From positions 1 to 32,634 of the forward strand of contig CALSCO010000868.1 in NCBI GenBank assembly GCA_943704415.1: a stretch of 32,634 bases of DNA. The letters run 5' to 3'. Below the pieces are notes generated by a model that worked only from the letters and a program-made list of their open reading frames with translations, had not been told where the DNA came from and ran no database searches. This document shows positions 1-9,513 of this stretch, piece after piece. The stretch is from Parvularia atlantis. Its lineage: Eukaryota; Opisthokonta; Rotosphaerida. The position numbers and the translations under genes were made by a program. Position 1 is the first letter of the stretch. Each line of letters starts with the position of its first letter.

Positions 1-363
1 GGGGGGGGTGCTGGGAGAGACTGACTGTGAAGCGCTTCCTCGGTCGGCCTCGCACAGCCGCCAGGTCGTTGGTCGTCGGCGCGCAGAGCCATTGCGCGGT
101 GCGGGCGGCCTGGCGACGAGCGGTGCGGCCCGACAGCAGGCAGAACGGGCACACTGCGATGCACGCCGTGCTGTGAGCGAGAGGGCGCGTGCATCGGCCG
201 CGAGAGAGTGCGCACCGAGCCGGTCGTGCTTCGTTCGTATCAGTCGTCGTCCGCGCCGCCTGTCGTCGTCGGGTGCCACCGCCCGTTTGCCACCCGTTTG
301 CCGCCGCTGCCTTCCTCTTGCCCGATGGCGTCCCAAAAACTCAAACTCGAAAAAAAAAGAACG
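1..363. other. Left-edge intergenic region
   Basis: No gene can be supported here. The stretch begins with a run of eight G. On the minus strand, positions 215 down to 154 look like a 62-nt intron (GTGCGC donor, CTCAC branch-like site, GCAG acceptor). It is followed by an open frame running off the left edge, with a minus-strand ATG near position 102. This could be the 5' end of a minus-strand gene whose body lies outside the window, but I cannot identify the peptide. The open plus-strand frames are compositional. Confidence 0.4.
350..358 (-). terminator. Pol III oligo-T terminator of tRNA-Asn
   Basis: Nine consecutive T on the minus strand just downstream of the tRNA 3' end. Four or more T is the normal Pol III stop. 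Confidence 0.8.
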
Positions 364-436
364 CGGTATCGGCTGGGCTCGAACCAGCGACCTTGCGGTT
401 AACAGCCGCACGCGCTGCCAATTGCGCCACGACACC
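364..436 (-). tRNA. tRNA-Asn (anticodon GTT)
   Basis: The minus strand folds as a 73-nt cloverleaf. The acceptor stem GGTGTCG pairs with CGATACC (one G:U), the discriminator base is G, the D-arm contains TGGCGCAATTGGC (A box), the anticodon loop is CTGTTAA with GTT at 403-401, and the T-arm contains GGTTCGAGCCC (B box). There is no intron and CCA is not encoded. A nine-T run on the minus strand (358-350), six bases past the 3' end, is a Pol III terminator. The GTT anticodon with this D-arm is typical of eukaryotic tRNA-Asn. Confidence 0.95.
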
Positions 437-494
437 TGTCACTACTCTCACACGTGGCCATTAACGCACTAGGATCTTTGCACTGGTGGCCAGC

Positions 495-1197
495 TCACAC
501 CCGCGTGTCGAGACTGCGCATCGCCGCAGTCTGAGCGGCCACGACGTGCGGGTGCACGTGCGTCATGTGGTACTTGAGCCCATTCTTGTTCTTGAACGCG
601 CGGCCGCACCCCGGGTACGCGCACGGGTACGGCTTGGGCTCTGCAGCCGACGACGCCGCCGACGCCGCCGCCGCCGCCGCCGCCGCGCGCGCCGCCGCCG
701 CATCGCGCCCGGGGCCGTGCCCGTGCAGCCGGTGGTACTTGAGCCCGTTGTTGTTCTTGTACGTCTTGCCGCAGCCGTGCTGCGTGCAGGCGTACTTGCG
801 CGCGGCCGCGGCTCGCTGTGCCTTGAGCGTCGCGCGGGCCGTCGCCGCCTCAGCCGCGGCAAGAGCCGCAGCGCGCTCGCGCTCGGTCAGGAACGCCGGC
901 AGGAACATGTCGAGGTCGGCGCGCAGCCGTTCGCGCTCGCGCTCGCGCTCGAGGGCGCGCTCGGCCTCGACGGCCGCGAGCTCCTCTGCCGTCACCGGCG
1001 CGGGCGGCGGGGGCGGGGGCAGGGGCAGCAGCGGTCGCAGCGACGCGGCCATGTCGACGAGCAGCTCACTTGGGCCGTCCAGCGGCGCAGGCGCGGGTGT
1101 GCTGTCGTCGTCGTCGTCGTCGTCTGCGGTGAACGCGGGCCTGCTGTCCTGTTCGTCGCCGTCGTCGCTGTCGCCGACCACGATGCCGTCGTCCTCA

Positions 1198-1262
<65 letters not shown>

Positions 1263-1601
1263 CGGCAGGAGGCTGGCGGTGGCGAGCGAGGAGAGCGTCG
1301 TGAGCGACGACGGCGACGACGTTGACGACGTCGACGAGGCCGAGGGCGAGCGCGGCGCATCGGTCACATCCACGGGGGCCTTGCGCGAGCGCAGCGACCG
1401 CAGCGACCGCAGCGAGCGTAGCGGTGGCGTGAGCGGCGGTGTGAGGTCGAGGTCGTGGCGGGCCGTTTGCGCCGAGGGCGGGAGGGCAGCGGGGCCGTCG
1501 TTGGCGCCGGCGCGCGGGTGCGCGATCTCGCTGTGGCGCATGAGCTCGTGCAGGTCGCGCAGGGCGAGGCCGCAGCACGTGAACTCGTGAAGATCGTCCA
1601 T
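495..1601 (-). CDS. C2H2 zinc-finger protein, Sfp1/JAZF1-like
   Basis: Intronless, 368 aa. The N-terminus (residues 5-28) carries a CCGL...H...H element like the short N-terminal finger of fungal Sfp1-type factors. Residues about 264-290 and 321-350 are two full C2H2 fingers (C-x4-C-x12-H-x4-H), each containing the signature YKNxNGLKYH / FKNKNGLKYH typical of the Sfp1/JAZF1 group. Between them lie a Ser/Arg-rich region, a pure run of about 22 Asp plus a shorter Asp run, a proline run and a charged Ala/Glu/Arg helix (about 195-260) likely to be a coiled coil. It is probably a nuclear DNA-binding regulator; Sfp1 controls ribosome biogenesis and growth in yeast, but function here is inferred only from the fingers. 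The start at 1601 is chosen because the CC finger begins within ten residues of it. The divergent hydrolase gene starts 140 bp away. Confidence 0.85.
1195..1264. repeat. GTC/GAC trinucleotide repeat coding poly-Asp
   Basis: Nearly perfect (GTC)n on the plus strand, read as GAC codons in the minus-strand zinc-finger gene and giving about 22 Asp in a row. Similar GAC tracts occur in three other coding positions in this window (about 4650-4702, 28577-28630, 29332-29379). Confidence 0.9.
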
Positions 1602-1741
1602 GATCGATGGCCGATGCGACGTTGGAAGCTGTGTACGGTGTTGTAACTATTGATCAGCACCGGGACGAACAAAGGCAAGCTTGGGGCCGCTTCGCGACCA
1701 CAGTGCGTTTGCGCGGATCCCAGCCAGGCTCGACCGGTCAC

Positions 1742-3893
1742 ATGAGCACCCCGCTACTGCTCGTCGTCGGCGCGGCGCTGCTGCTGGTCACGGCGGCGCC
1801 GGCCGCGGCCAAGTTCCCGCACGACATGCGCGAGTACATCGACATGGACGCGCTCGAGCGCCTGTACGGCCTGCCGCAGGTGTACGACGTGCCGATGCGC
1901 GACGGCGTGCGCCTCTCGACCGTGCGTTGCTGGACTTGCTGCGCGTAGCCGCTGCTGCGTTGCCGCTCAGTGCCCGCGCAGGTCGTCGTGCTGCCGCGCG
2001 GCGCCGGCCCCAACGACACGTTCGCGGCCGTGATCGACCGCTCGCCGTACGGCCACATCGGCACGGAGCTGCTCACGACCATCTTCCTGCCGTTCGGCTT
2101 CGCGGCCGTGCTGCAGGACCTGCGCGGCTCGGGCGAGTCCGAGGGCTCGTTCTCGTTCTGGCGCTCAGACGGCACGGACGCGTACGACACGATGTGCGTT
2201 CTGCGCCGTGGTCGTCGACGTGCTCGAATATTGACACCCGCGCGATCGGCCCGCAGGGAGTGGATTGCGCAGCAGCCGTGGAGCAACGGCCGCGTGTACC
2301 AGATCGGCGTGCGTTGCCGCCGCGTGTCTAGCCGCGCTGCTCACAGCCGCGCCGTGCAGTTCAGCGCCGACGGCAACGCCGCCCTCGCCACCATCAACGA
2401 GTCGCCGCCGTGGCTCAAGGGCCAGTGGATCAGCTGGGCGTCGGCCACGGGCTACAACAGCTCGTACCAGGGCGGCGCGTGGGTCGAGGGCCTGCTCGAG
2501 AGCTGGCTGCGCGGCTCGGGCTTCCCCGAGACGATCGACGAGGTCAAGGCGAACGAGCAGTACTCAGACTGGTGGAACCCGATCGACATCACGTTCGACA
2601 AGGAGGGCAAGTGCCGCTGGCCCACGCGCATGTGGGCCGGCTGGTACGACATCTGTGCGTCGTCTGGTTGCGCTCAGCCGAGGTGGCTCATCCACCCGTG
2701 CACAGTCCAGCAGGGCAACATCGAGGCCTTCCTCAACTACCAGGACCAGCGCAGCGGCTGCGGCGGCCAGCACAAGCTCTTCATCGACGCGCACGGCCAC
2801 TGCGGCGGCTTTGACGCCGGCGAGACCTACTTCCCGCTGTCGCGTCTGGCCATTCCGATCTTTGAGGTGCACCGCCCCCGCGCGCCTTCCCGCCTTGTCT
2901 GCTGACCTCCCCACGCGCGCGCAGGCCATCGACCTCTTCCTCGCGCAGGAGGGCAAGCCGCCGCGCTTCGCGTCCGAGACTGACGCGGTGACGATGTACG
3001 TGATGGGCCCCGGCGAGGAGGCGACGCTCGGCAACTACTGGACGACCCTGCCCGACTTCCCCAAGTTCACCCAGGCCAACTTTTACTTCCGCGCCAACGG
3101 CGTGCTCGTGCGCGACCGCGTGCCCGAGACGACCGGCCGCACGTCGTTCGTGTACGACCCGAGCAACCCGCAGCCGACCCTCGGCGGCCACCTGCTCTCG
3201 TCCATCTGCGGCCAGTACGACCAGCGCCAGTTTGAGTCGCGCAGCGACGTGCTCGTGTTCTCGACCGACGTCTTCACCGAGCCGCTCGTCGTCACCGGGC
3301 GCATGAACGCCACGCTCTGGGTCTCGACCTCGGCCAACGACACCGACATCTACGTCAAGCTGCTCGACGTCTACCCGGACGGGCGCGCGATGTTCCTGGC
3401 CGATGGCATCCGCCGCCTGCGCTGGCGCTACGACCGCGAGAAGCCGTCGGTGCCGACGCAGCCCTACGCGATCTATGAGGTCACACTCGACCTCTGGTCG
3501 ACCTCGGTGCGCTGGGTGATGATGGGATTGCGAGTGGCTGACTGCGGCGCCGTGCCGCAGTACATCTTCGAGGCCGGTCATTCGCTGCGCGTGCACGTCT
3601 CGAGCTCGTCGTACAAGCGCTTCTCGGCCAACTACAACAACGCGCTGCCAGAGAACGACAAAGTGCGGCCGCCGCGGCTCACACGCGCGCGTGCTGACGC
3701 TGAGGCTGGGCGGCGCACGCAGGAGCGCGGCGGCAAAATCGTCGCGACCAACACGCTCTTTCACTCGCCCGAGTACCCGTCGCGCCTCGAGCTGCCCATC
3801 GTCACGCTCGATGACATCCCCAACAACTTCCGCGGCAACGTGCCGGACGCGCCCGAGCTCGCCCCGTGGCGCAGGCTCCTCTTTGGCAAGTGA
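1742..3893 (+). CDS. Secreted S15/CocE-NonD family serine hydrolase
   Basis: Eight exons: 1742-1921, 1982-2193, 2257-2308, 2360-2654, 2706-2866, 2925-3506, 3561-3662, 3723-3893; 584 aa. Residues 1-24 are a signal peptide (Leu/Val/Ala core ending AAPAAAK). An alpha/beta-hydrolase domain follows, with DGVRLST, the oxyanion-side DRSPYG, QDLRGSGESEG, nucleophile Ser150 in GFSADG, Asp245 in AGWYDIF and His276 (or 278) in IDAHGHCGG. This is the Ser-Asp-His order of cocaine esterase and X-Pro dipeptidyl peptidases. Residues about 330-584 match the C-terminal jelly-roll domain (YIFEAGHSLRVHVSSS). Every splice restores the family alignment, e.g. the exon 4/5 join gives GWYDIFQQGNIEAF. The substrate is unknown; an acyl-peptide or ester hydrolase of lysosomal or secreted type is likely. 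The nucleophile elbow lacks the usual Tyr after Ser. Confidence 0.9.
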
Positions 3894-3941
3894 GCCATGT
3901 CGTCGCACGTTGTCAGCAGTACTACTTTCTCTCTCGCTCTC

Positions 3942-4976
3942 TCACGGCGCGGTGATGCGCGCGATCGCCAGCCGGTCCCACGGGCACACGGCGCTCGTCA
4001 GGCGCGCGGCGCACTGCGCGCACATGCGGTGCCCGCACGGCTCGAGCACTGTCGGCGAGGTTACACGCGCGCGGCAGCCGTGCGCAGCGCACGCACCGCG
4101 GTCCTCGGCCGCGCTGTAGCAGATCGTGCACTCGGCTTGGGCTGATGCGCTTTGTTGCGCATGTTGCGGCTGCTTCTGCTGCCGGCGCAGGCGGAAGCGC
4201 GCCAACGCGCTCGCAATGTCGGCCAGCAGCTCCGCGTCCGGCGTCACGCCCCTCGCGCCTTGGCGCAAGTAGTTGCGCGTGCGTCTCGTGCCCGGTGCTG
4301 CTGGTGCACTGTTCGCGGTTGCTTGTTCGGTTGCTTGTGCGGTTGCTTGTGCGGGTGCGGTTGCTCGTGCAGGCACGGCCGCAGGTGCAGGCACAACCGC
4401 GGGTGCAGGCGCAGCCACCACCGGCGCAGGCACTGCCGCGGTCAGGCGTGGAACGGCGGCGGCGCGGGTGAGGCGTGCGAGGGCCCCGGCGGGCGCGCAG
4501 CCGGACGCAAAGCCAAGCTCGAGGCACAGCCCGTCGCCCAGCGTGACCAGCAGCACGGGTCCGTCACGCTCGCCACGGTCGTGCACGCGCACGTCGCCCA
4601 GATGCGTCGCGGGCCAGACGAGCGTCGCGGCGTGGCCGGTCGGCACCGCGCCATCGTCGTCGTTGTCGTCGTCGTCGTCGTCGTCTTCGTCGTCGTCGTC
4701 GTCAGCAGCAGCAGCAGCAGCTGGATCGTTCTCGTCGGTATCGTCGAGCCACGCGCCGACGAAGCGCAGCGTGTCGCGCGCAAAGACTGCGCGCCCCTCG
4801 GCCAGCCGCACGCCAGCGCAGCTCAGCCCGAGCGGCGCGACATCGAGCATCCCGGGCGGCAGCGCGTCGAGCACGAGCGGCGCGACGGCCCACCGCGCGA
4901 GCATCGCCCTCGCCTGCCCGCGATCCTGCCGCCGCCGCTGCACGTCGCACGCCGCGCCGTCGACGCCGAGCCGCAT
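3942..4976 (-). CDS. C-terminal RING-finger protein (C3HC3D type)
   Basis: Intronless, 344 aa. The C-terminus (about 285-338) is a RING finger: CTIC, a loop with a CAAHGC insert, PCGH, CAQC and CPWD, so the eighth zinc ligand is Asp as in TRAF-type RINGs. This supports an E3 ubiquitin ligase role, partner unknown. The N-terminal half (about 35-190) has beta-rich segments around an acidic insertion of about 17 Asp/Glu and may be a PH/GRAM-like fold (low confidence). A low-complexity Ala/Pro/Val/Thr/Gln linker follows. The start at 4976 is preferred over an in-frame upstream ATG at 5093, because the extension would run through a 15-A tract (FKKKKK) and through promoter elements. The gene ends 48 bp from the convergent hydrolase. 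Confidence 0.8.
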   Translation of the reverse strand: MRLGVDGAACDVQRRRQDRGQARAMLARWAVAPLVLDALPPGMLDVAPLGLSCAGVRLAEGRAVFARDTLRFVGAWLDDTDENDPAAAAAADDDDDEDDDDDDDNDDDGAVPTGHAATLVWPATHLGDVRVHDRGERDGPVLLVTLGDGLCLELGFASGCAPAGALARLTRAAAVPRLTAAVPAPVVAAPAPAVVPAPAAVPARATAPAQATAQATEQATANSAPAAPGTRRTRNYLRQGARGVTPDAELLADIASALARFRLRRQQKQPQHAQQSASAQAECTICYSAAEDRGACAAHGCRARVTSPTVLEPCGHRMCAQCAARLTSAVCPWDRLAIARITAP

Positions 4977-4994
4977 CCCGCCGGGCACGGCCCG

Positions 4995-5009
4995 TTTTTT
5001 TTTTTTTTT
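4995..5009. repeat. T15 homopolymer in RING gene 5' leader
   Basis: Fifteen T on the plus strand (A15 in the RING transcript), 19 bp upstream of the chosen RING start codon. It stands out in a GC-rich region and may act as a nucleosome-excluding poly(dA:dT) element of the divergent promoter. Confidence 0.6.
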
Positions 5010-5049
5010 GAATCCGTAACGGTTGGGACCCGCGCATTCGCCTGACCGA

Positions 5050-5079
5050 CCAATGGGCGGGCGCGACGTCACGGCCAAT
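5050..5079. promoter_or_regulatory. Bidirectional promoter: two CCAAT boxes and CRE-like site
   Basis: Between the divergent RING and V-ATPase F genes (start codons 125 bp apart) lie two CCAATGGG boxes (5050 and 5075) flanking a GC box (GGGCGGG, about 5055) and a CRE-like GACGTCAC (5065-5072). Paired CCAAT boxes about 25 bp apart with a CRE between them are a familiar NF-Y/CREB-type arrangement. Factor identity in this organism is inferred. Confidence 0.5.
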
Positions 5080-5101
5080 GGGACGCGTAACATTAGCCAC
5101 G

Positions 5102-5589
5102 ATGAGCGCGCTCACGGGCGTCAAGGCGCGCACGCTGCTGGCGATGATTGGCGACGAGGACACGGTCACGGGCCTGCTGCTGGCCGGCGTGGGCAACGTC
5201 GACCGGGCCACGCGCAAGAGCAACTTCCTCCTCGTCGACTCGCGTGCGTCTCGCGTGCTTTTGTTCGGCGCGTGAGTCGGCGACTGACGTGGTTCTGCCG
5301 GCCAAACAGAGACCTCGGTCCAGGCCATCGAGGACGCGTTCCACGACTTTACGACGCGCAAGGACATCGCCGTCGTGCTCATCACGCAGCACGTGCGTGG
5401 CGCGGCGCGGCGTGCGCGGCGCGGGCTGAGGCGTGCGCACAGGTCGCCGAGTTGATCCGGCACGTGATCGACGCCTACAGCAAGCCCATCCCGTCCGTGC
5501 TCGAGATCCCCTCCAAGGACACGCCGTACGACGCCTCCAAGGACTCGATCCTCAAGCGCGCGCAGAAGATGTTTAGCGCCGAGGTGTGA
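5102..5589 (+). CDS. VMA7: V-type ATPase subunit F
   Basis: Three exons (5102-5243, 5310-5392, 5443-5589), 123 aa, matching the family's usual 118-125 aa. Diagnostic motifs are [17 protein letters not shown] near the N-terminus, KSNFLLVDS, the helix [26 protein letters not shown], and the C-terminal [20 protein letters not shown]. Subunit F is the small stalk subunit of the V1 sector that, with subunit D, forms the central rotor coupling ATP hydrolysis to proton pumping into endosomes, lysosomes and contractile vacuoles. Introns of 66 and 50 nt both have GTGCGT donors. The promoter is shared with the RING gene. Confidence 0.97.
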
Positions 5590-5700
5590 CGCTTCGTGTG
5601 CTGGTGGTGCTCGCTTTCTCTCCACGTAAACGCGTCGCAAAACGTTTTCTACTGCAGCGGCTCAGCCGTCCACGGCTCAGCCGGCAAATGCATCAAAAGC

Positions 5701-6698
5701 TCACAGCATCGCAGAAGCCGGGAAGACGCTGCGATAGAAGCGCGCAAACGCGTCAAAGTAGCCCAGCTGGAGCACCGTGTTGTTGTGGTCGCCGTTGGGG
5801 AAGCGCACGAGCTCTTTGCGCTCGTTGGGCGTGCCCGCGGCCTCAAACAGACGCAGCATCATCGACGGCGGGATGAGCTGGTCGCGCGAGCCGGAGAGGA
5901 ACAGAATCGGGCACGTCACCTGCGCCGCGGCACGGCCCGACGTCAGTGCGCAAAGACACGCCACAGCGCACACAAACCTTGCGGATGGCCGACTCGCTGT
6001 CCCACTTGTCCAGTACAAAGGCCGTGAAAAACTTGAGGTACGGCATAACGTGCGGCACAAGCTCGGGCAGGCTCGTGAACATGTTCTCAACCACGAGCGC
6101 GCGGAACGCGTCCGCGTGGCGCGCCGCCGTGTCGATAGCGACCGAGCCGCCGAGCGACTGGCCGTACGCGATCAGGCGCCGCGCGTCGACGTCCGCGCTC
6201 TCGCGCAGGTACGTGAGGGCCGCGTCAACGTCGAGGCGCAGCCCGGCCTGGCTCGGTGTCCCCTCGCTGTAGCCGTAGCCGCGGTACGACAGCAGGAAGA
6301 CGTTGCAGCGCAGGGTCTCGTACAGGATCTTGGCGATGGGCAGGCGGTCGCCCATGTTGCCGGCGTTGGCGTGAAAGAAGACGACCGTGGGGCACTCGCG
6401 CGACCGCTCCTGGCGGATGAGGTATGCGCGCACGCGCACACCGTCGCCGGCCGTCAGCGTCACGTCGTCGTACAGCGGCATGCTGAACTCGCTCGGGCGC
6501 ATGACCGTCGCGCGCGAGTTGGGCGGGATCCCGGCCGGGTAGATGATCGCGCGCTGGTAGTAGAACAGCGCCGCCAGCACGCCGCACACGACCGTGCCCG
6601 CCGCCGCCAGCACGTACGACACCGTGCTCTGCAGCGAGCCCTGCAGTGGGAGGTTGAGCGCGCGTGACGTTCGCACGCCTTCCGTGACAGCGCACCAT
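5701..6698 (-). CDS. ABHD13: ABHD13/BEM46-type membrane alpha/beta hydrolase
   Basis: Exons on the minus strand: 6698-6696 (the ATG alone), 6640-5978, 5919-5701; 294 aa. A single N-terminal transmembrane helix (about residues 8-28) is followed by YYQRAIIYPAG, typical of this family. The catalytic triad is Ser163 in GQSLGG, Asp235 in SGSRDQLIPP and His267 in NGDHNNT, with FFHANAGNMG as the oxyanion motif. ABHD13/Bem46 proteins are single-pass hydrolases of the ER or plasma membrane; human ABHD13 is reported as a depalmitoylase-like enzyme. The start was chosen because a 55-nt intron with good signals (GTGCGC, GCTCAAC, CTGCAG) joins ATG directly to GSLQST, putting the membrane helix at the N-terminus. 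The second intron starts GTTTGT. Convergent with V-ATPase F, 111 bp apart. Confidence 0.9.
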
Positions 6699-6784
6699 GC
6701 TGGACGGCGCTCGTCTGGGACTGTGCGGGGAGAAGTTGGAGGGGCACTAACGCACACACGACAATACACGACCGGCAGCACCTG

Positions 6785-6801
6785 CCCCCCCCCCCCCCCC
6801 C
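6785..6801. repeat. C17 homopolymer between GH92 and ABHD13 genes
   Basis: Seventeen C on the plus strand (G17 in the minus-strand transcripts), immediately 3' of the GH92 stop codon and 90 bp upstream of the ABHD13 start. It is either a real 3'-UTR G-tract or a place where assembly length is unreliable. Confidence 0.7.
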
Positions 6802-6803
6802 GT

Positions 6804-9513
6804 TCACGCCCGGCGGCGCGCCTCGTAGGCCGCCCGCCACGCACGCGCGTACGCGAGGTTGAACGGCGTGTTGGGGCTGCTCGACATGACAAACTCGAGC
6901 ACGGCGTTGCCCGAGGCGATCTGCACGCGTCGTGTGAGCGGGGGTGCGAGCGTGCGCATGGCGACCGCACCTGCGCGTGCGTGACGTACGGCTCCGCCAG
7001 CGGCACGCCGTTAAGCGAGACCGACTCGACGTAGACGTTGGCCGGCGAGTTGTTGGGGGCCGAGACGGTGAGCGTGGCGCCGCCGGCGATCTTGAACGTG
7101 CCCTGACGGTTGCGGTTGAGCGCGACGTGCGGCTCGTGTACGCGGCGTGGCGCACCTTGGTGACGACGGGCGAGCCGACAAAGTACCAGTCGGCGCCGGT
7201 GACGGGGTAGAGGCCCATGCCGGCCGCGAAGGTGTACCAGGCCGACATGGTGCCGTAGTCGTCGTTGCTTGCCGGGCGAGTGATCAGCTGCGGTCGGCCA
7301 CACGCGCGTGTGCGCGCGCGCACCCGGGCAGGCCGTCGGGCTTCTCGGTATAGCGGTTCTCGAGCATCCAGCGCGTCCAGTACTGCGTGAGGTCGGCGCG
7401 GCCGGCCTTGCTAAACTCCCACGGGAAGAGCAGGTCGTGCTCGTTGCCCTGCAATCACAAGCGTTAGCAGCCGAGCAAGCTGGCCATTCACACGCGCACC
7501 GCCCAGTAGAACGGGTTGGGCAGCCAGTTCTCCTCAAAGATGAGGCGGCGCGTCGTGCTGCTGTTCATGGAAAAGTCAAGCTTGTCGACAAAGGCCTCGG
7601 GCGAGGGCCAGGCGTCGACAAAGGCGTCGAGGTCGTGCGGGACGTCCCAGGTGTAGTGCCACGTGTTGCCCTCGACAAAGTTGTTGTCGTAGGGGATGTA
7701 GGGCGGCTGCGGGCAGGTGAAGGTGCCGTCGGCGTAGCGCGCGCACATGAACAGGGCCTCGGTCGAGAACACGTTGCGCCAGTTGCCCGCGCGGGCGCGG
7801 AAGCGGCTCTCGTCCGCGGTGAGGCCGAGGATGCCGGCGACCTCGGCCACGGCCCAGTCGTTGTAGGCGTAGGCGAGGGTGTTGGGCGTGCCCGTGCGGC
7901 TGTTCTCGATCGGGATGTAGCCGCGGTCGATGTAGACCTCGATGTTGCCGCGGCCATCACGGGGCTGGGGCGCTATGGCGTTGTTGTACATGGCCTGGTA
8001 GGCGGCCGTGAGGTTGAAGTCGCGCAGGCCCTTGCGCCACGCGTCGAGGAAGAGCATGTTGGCGTTATCGCCAAACATGCAGCCGGTGAAGACGTTGGCG
8101 ATCGGCCAGCGCGAGAGGCCCTTGCCCTGCTCAAACATGATGACGAGCGAGTTGACGACGTCGACGCCGACGTCGGGCCGGACAAGGTTGAGCCAGGGGT
8201 TCTGAGTGCGGTACGTGTCCCAGAGCGACAGGTCCGAGTAGTAGCGGCGGCCGGGCGCGATCCTGTGCACGACCTCGTCCTTGCCCAGGTACGAGCCGTC
8301 CGACTCGACGTAGTCTGTGGGCGACATGAACGTGCGGTACAGGGCCGTGTAGAACTTGACCAGGTCTGTCTGGCGCGGTGCCGTCACCTGTGCGGCCGCG
8401 CGGCCAAGGTGTGAGTGAGTGTGTATCCGAAGCGGCGAGCGCGTGCGACTGTCCCTCTTTCCCACGCAGCCCTCATCCCTTCCCTCCGCACACGAGCCCC
8501 ACAGCCCCCACCTGAGCAACACCGCTGAGAAGGTCGCTCCACATGGCCTCGGTGTTGGCGAGGACGGCGTCAAAGGCGCGGCCGCGCAGCTGCGCGTCGA
8601 GGTTGGCGCGGGCGAGGGCCGGCGAGACGAAGCTGATGCCGGCCTCGACCGTGACGACGACAGGGGCGGTGGCGTTGCCAAAGTAAAAGTACGCGCCGAG
8701 CGACTGCGACGTCTCGCCGAGGCGGCTGGTGGCGCCGGGGAGGACGGCGCGGTCGGCCCAGAGGCCGGCGCCACGCAGGGGCCCATTGCTGGCGCGGATG
8801 CGCGCATGGAGGTAGACCCAGACGCCGCGCCCGTTACGGTCGGTGAGCGACCCGGCGTTGCGGATCTGCGCGTCGACCTCGACGTCGCCCGATGCGCCGA
8901 GGGCGTAGGTGACGGAGGCCTCGGGGCAGGCGACCTCGCCGTTGCGGACGCTGTGGCAGACGTCGAGGACGAGGGCGACGGGGCGCGCGGGGGCGTCGAA
9001 TGTGTAGCGGTGGACGCCGGCGTCGAGGCCGGCGGCGGTGAGCTCGGCGCGGGCGTCGTGCGTGGCCAGGTAGGTGCTGTAGTAGCCCGGGTACATGACC
9101 TCGTCGGCGTGGGCGTGGGCCGAGCGGTAGCCGTGGCGGGTGATCTGGGCGGCGGACGGCACGGCCGCGCGCAGCGGCATCACGCCGAAATTGCCCCAGT
9201 CGGGCAGGCCCGCGCCGACGACGTGCGTGTGCGAGAAGCACTGGACGTGGGTGTCGGTCCAGGCGTAGCCGCCAAAGTGTGCCCACTGCAGATGCACGTT
9301 GTCGAGCGCCGTGTCGGGGCCGAGCCGCAGCGGCGCGAACGGGTACTGCGCCCCTGGGTTGTTGTGGCCCAGCGTCCAGCCCGCGCCGCCCGTGCCGATC
9401 CGCGGGTCGACCAGGTCCAGCGGCGCGGGCGGCGCCGTGCGGGCCGCGGGCGTGCGCGACGCCGCCGCCGCCGCCGCGAGGCCCAGGACGAAGAAGACGA
9501 CGAGGCGCGTCAT
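6804..9513 (-). CDS. Secreted GH92 alpha-mannosidase
   Basis: Six exons on the minus strand: 9513-8512, 8387-7500, 7448-7324, 7267-7156, 7102-6971, 6920-6804; 791 aa, the normal GH92 size. Signal peptide at residues 1-19. Family landmarks: LVDPRIGTGG, CFSHTHVVGAGLPDWG, the calcium/active-site region YYSDLSLWDTYRTQNP, HYTWDVPHD, and the catalytic GNDDYGTMSAWYTF (residues 672-685, Asp674/Asp675), which is formed exactly by splicing exons 3 and 4. GH92 enzymes are Ca-dependent inverting exo-alpha-mannosidases acting on N-glycan or yeast mannans. In a free-living protist this suggests digestion of food glycans or glycan trimming. The exon 4/5 boundary is the least certain: the 53-nt intron with full signals is used, although it shortens one beta-strand. 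The promoter region is shared with the giant surface-protein gene. Confidence 0.93.

Noticed and set aside
486-1590. Plus-strand open frames opposite the zinc-finger gene with poly-Val or poly-Ser
   Set aside because: Translations of the GTC repeat in other frames; the minus strand has the conserved fingers.
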